Origin: a bacterium
Lineage (GTDB): Bacteria > NPL-UPA2 > JAUVJM01
Length of the DNA: 64,000 bases
NCBI GenBank assembly: GCA_030606215.1
Contig: JAUWGW010000006.1
Span: 9,336-73,335, forward strand
Direction of reading: 5' to 3'
Below the pieces are notes generated by a model. The model was not told where the DNA came from. It made no database searches and worked only from the letters and a program-made list of their open reading frames with translations. The translations under genes were made by a program, and so were the position numbers. This document shows positions 63,699 through 64,000 of the stretch, piece after piece; within the stretch, counting starts at the first letter, position 1; each line of letters begins with the position of its first letter.

Positions 63699-63896
63699 AT
63701 GGATACAAAAAAATTAGGCAAGAAAATCAAGTTAGCACGAGTAGAGGCTGATTTAACCCAGACTCAGCTTGCTAAAAAAATCAAAGCCAAACAAAAAAGC
63801 ATCTCTCGTTATGAAACCAGTGCATCACTACCATCCATAGAAACTCTGGTCAAACTTGCCAAGCCTTTTTCGCCACTTTTTTTACAATCTTTCTAG
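63699..63896 (+). CDS. Short XRE-type HTH protein
   Basis: A 65-residue Cro/C1-type helix-turn-helix: KLGKKIKLARVEADLTQTQL then AKKIKAKQKSISRYETSAS and LPSIETLVKLAK. The domain is complete up to helix 4, but the usual LDYF ending is replaced by PFSPLFLQSF just after a run of T, so a frameshift or truncation is possible. The ribosome site AAGAAGG is far from the ATG. Regulatory target unknown. Confidence 0.7.
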   Translation: MDTKKLGKKIKLARVEADLTQTQLAKKIKAKQKSISRYETSASLPSIETLVKLAKPFSPLFLQSF

Positions 63897-63960
63897 CCAT
63901 CCCGTCGCACAGCCTTATTTTTTTATATTATATATAGTGCTAACATTCTTTGTTTTTTAC

Positions 63961-63989
63961 TTGACAAGATATTCGGTATGTGTTATATT
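63961..63989 (+). promoter_or_regulatory. Strong promoter pointing out of the window
   Basis: Perfect TTGACA (63961-63966), 17 bases, TATATT (63984-63989) with a TG one base before the -10 (extended -10). No gene follows within the window. Confidence 0.7.
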
Positions 63990-64000
63990 TTCTGTAGTGC

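Noticed and set aside
63274-63708. Minus-strand ORF of 144 residues
   Set aside because: It covers tRNA-Ser(CGA) and ilvN antisense; the PPPSATRAP-like segment is the usual product of reading a tRNA-Ser backwards.

Overview
The window is bacterial chromosomal DNA with dense, mostly operonic gene packing and AT-leaning base use. Two prepilin-like proteins (one with the H-x9-DG tail), URO-D, MttB and DUF3604 family proteins in a glycan cluster, an LL-diaminopimelate aminotransferase route to lysine, ExbB/ExbD, and a VorB-type ferredoxin oxidoreductase together suggest an uncultured anaerobic, Gram-negative member of the Planctomycetes/Lentisphaerae/Omnitrophica neighbourhood. That placement is an inference from gene content; no rRNA gene is present to test it.

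Layout. (1) 1-9170, plus strand: an accessory operon-like run with an MttB-family methyltransferase fragment, a Gfo/Idh/MocA oxidoreductase carrying a 20-residue internal duplication, a pseudopilin, a secreted LamG + glycosidase-like protein, a sugar-binding lipoprotein, a DUF3604 PHP-like hydrolase and a URO-D family methyltransferase. (2) 9171-11306: a NagB-like deaminase and a PIG-L deacetylase, bracketed by the end of panC and a diverged relic of the same end. (3) 25490 down to 11307, minus strand: one continuous 15-gene run argJ-B-D-F-G-H, lysA-dapF-dapA-dapB-dapL, folK, a DUF151 nuclease, an M48 protease and panC. (4) 29018 down to 25500, minus strand: pseudopilin, O-antigen-ligase-like polymerase, a small membrane protein, rplM and rpsI, closed by a clear terminator. 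(5) 29012-34029, plus strand: leuC-like, leuD-like, icd, an AsmA-like protein and a YjbQ protein. (6) 34083-39820, minus strand: ferredoxin-dependent 2-oxoacid oxidoreductase subunits, a GT39-like membrane glycosyltransferase and an MFS transporter. (7) 40042-42109: a PIN toxin with a tiny antitoxin, an integrase relic, small unknown genes and a macrodomain protein. (8) 42192-47944, minus strand: rhomboid protease, zinc-ribbon protein, a short TonB-like protein, ExbD, ExbB, an 879-residue TPR protein and a histidine phosphatase.

(9) 48020-55470 is a defence island: an AAA/DUF4143 ATPase, a five-gene operon (hsdM, a DUF6036-like nucleotidyltransferase, a winged-helix protein, an HsdS lacking its second target-recognition domain, and a 56-residue HTH protein) driven by a consensus promoter covered by a 15+15 bp palindrome, a radC relic, tRNA-Ser(GCU), and an AbiEi antitoxin whose AbiEii partner is cut off by a palindromic repeat. 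No hsdR is present. The nucleotidyltransferase/winged-helix pair locked inside the methyltransferase operon is the best candidate for an undescribed system. (10) 55471-64000: uvrA (minus), a divergent Gfo/Idh/MocA gene, ilvD-ilvB-ilvN, tRNA-Ser(CGA), a short XRE-type HTH protein, and a strong promoter pointing out of the window.

The metabolic genes fit together: the Leu-type dehydratase/icd pair could supply 2-oxoglutarate, the arg, dap and ilv genes use it through glutamate for amino acid synthesis, and panC and folK add cofactors. Several gene fragments (panC, integrase, radC, abiEii) and at least two families of short palindromic repeats record past rearrangement.
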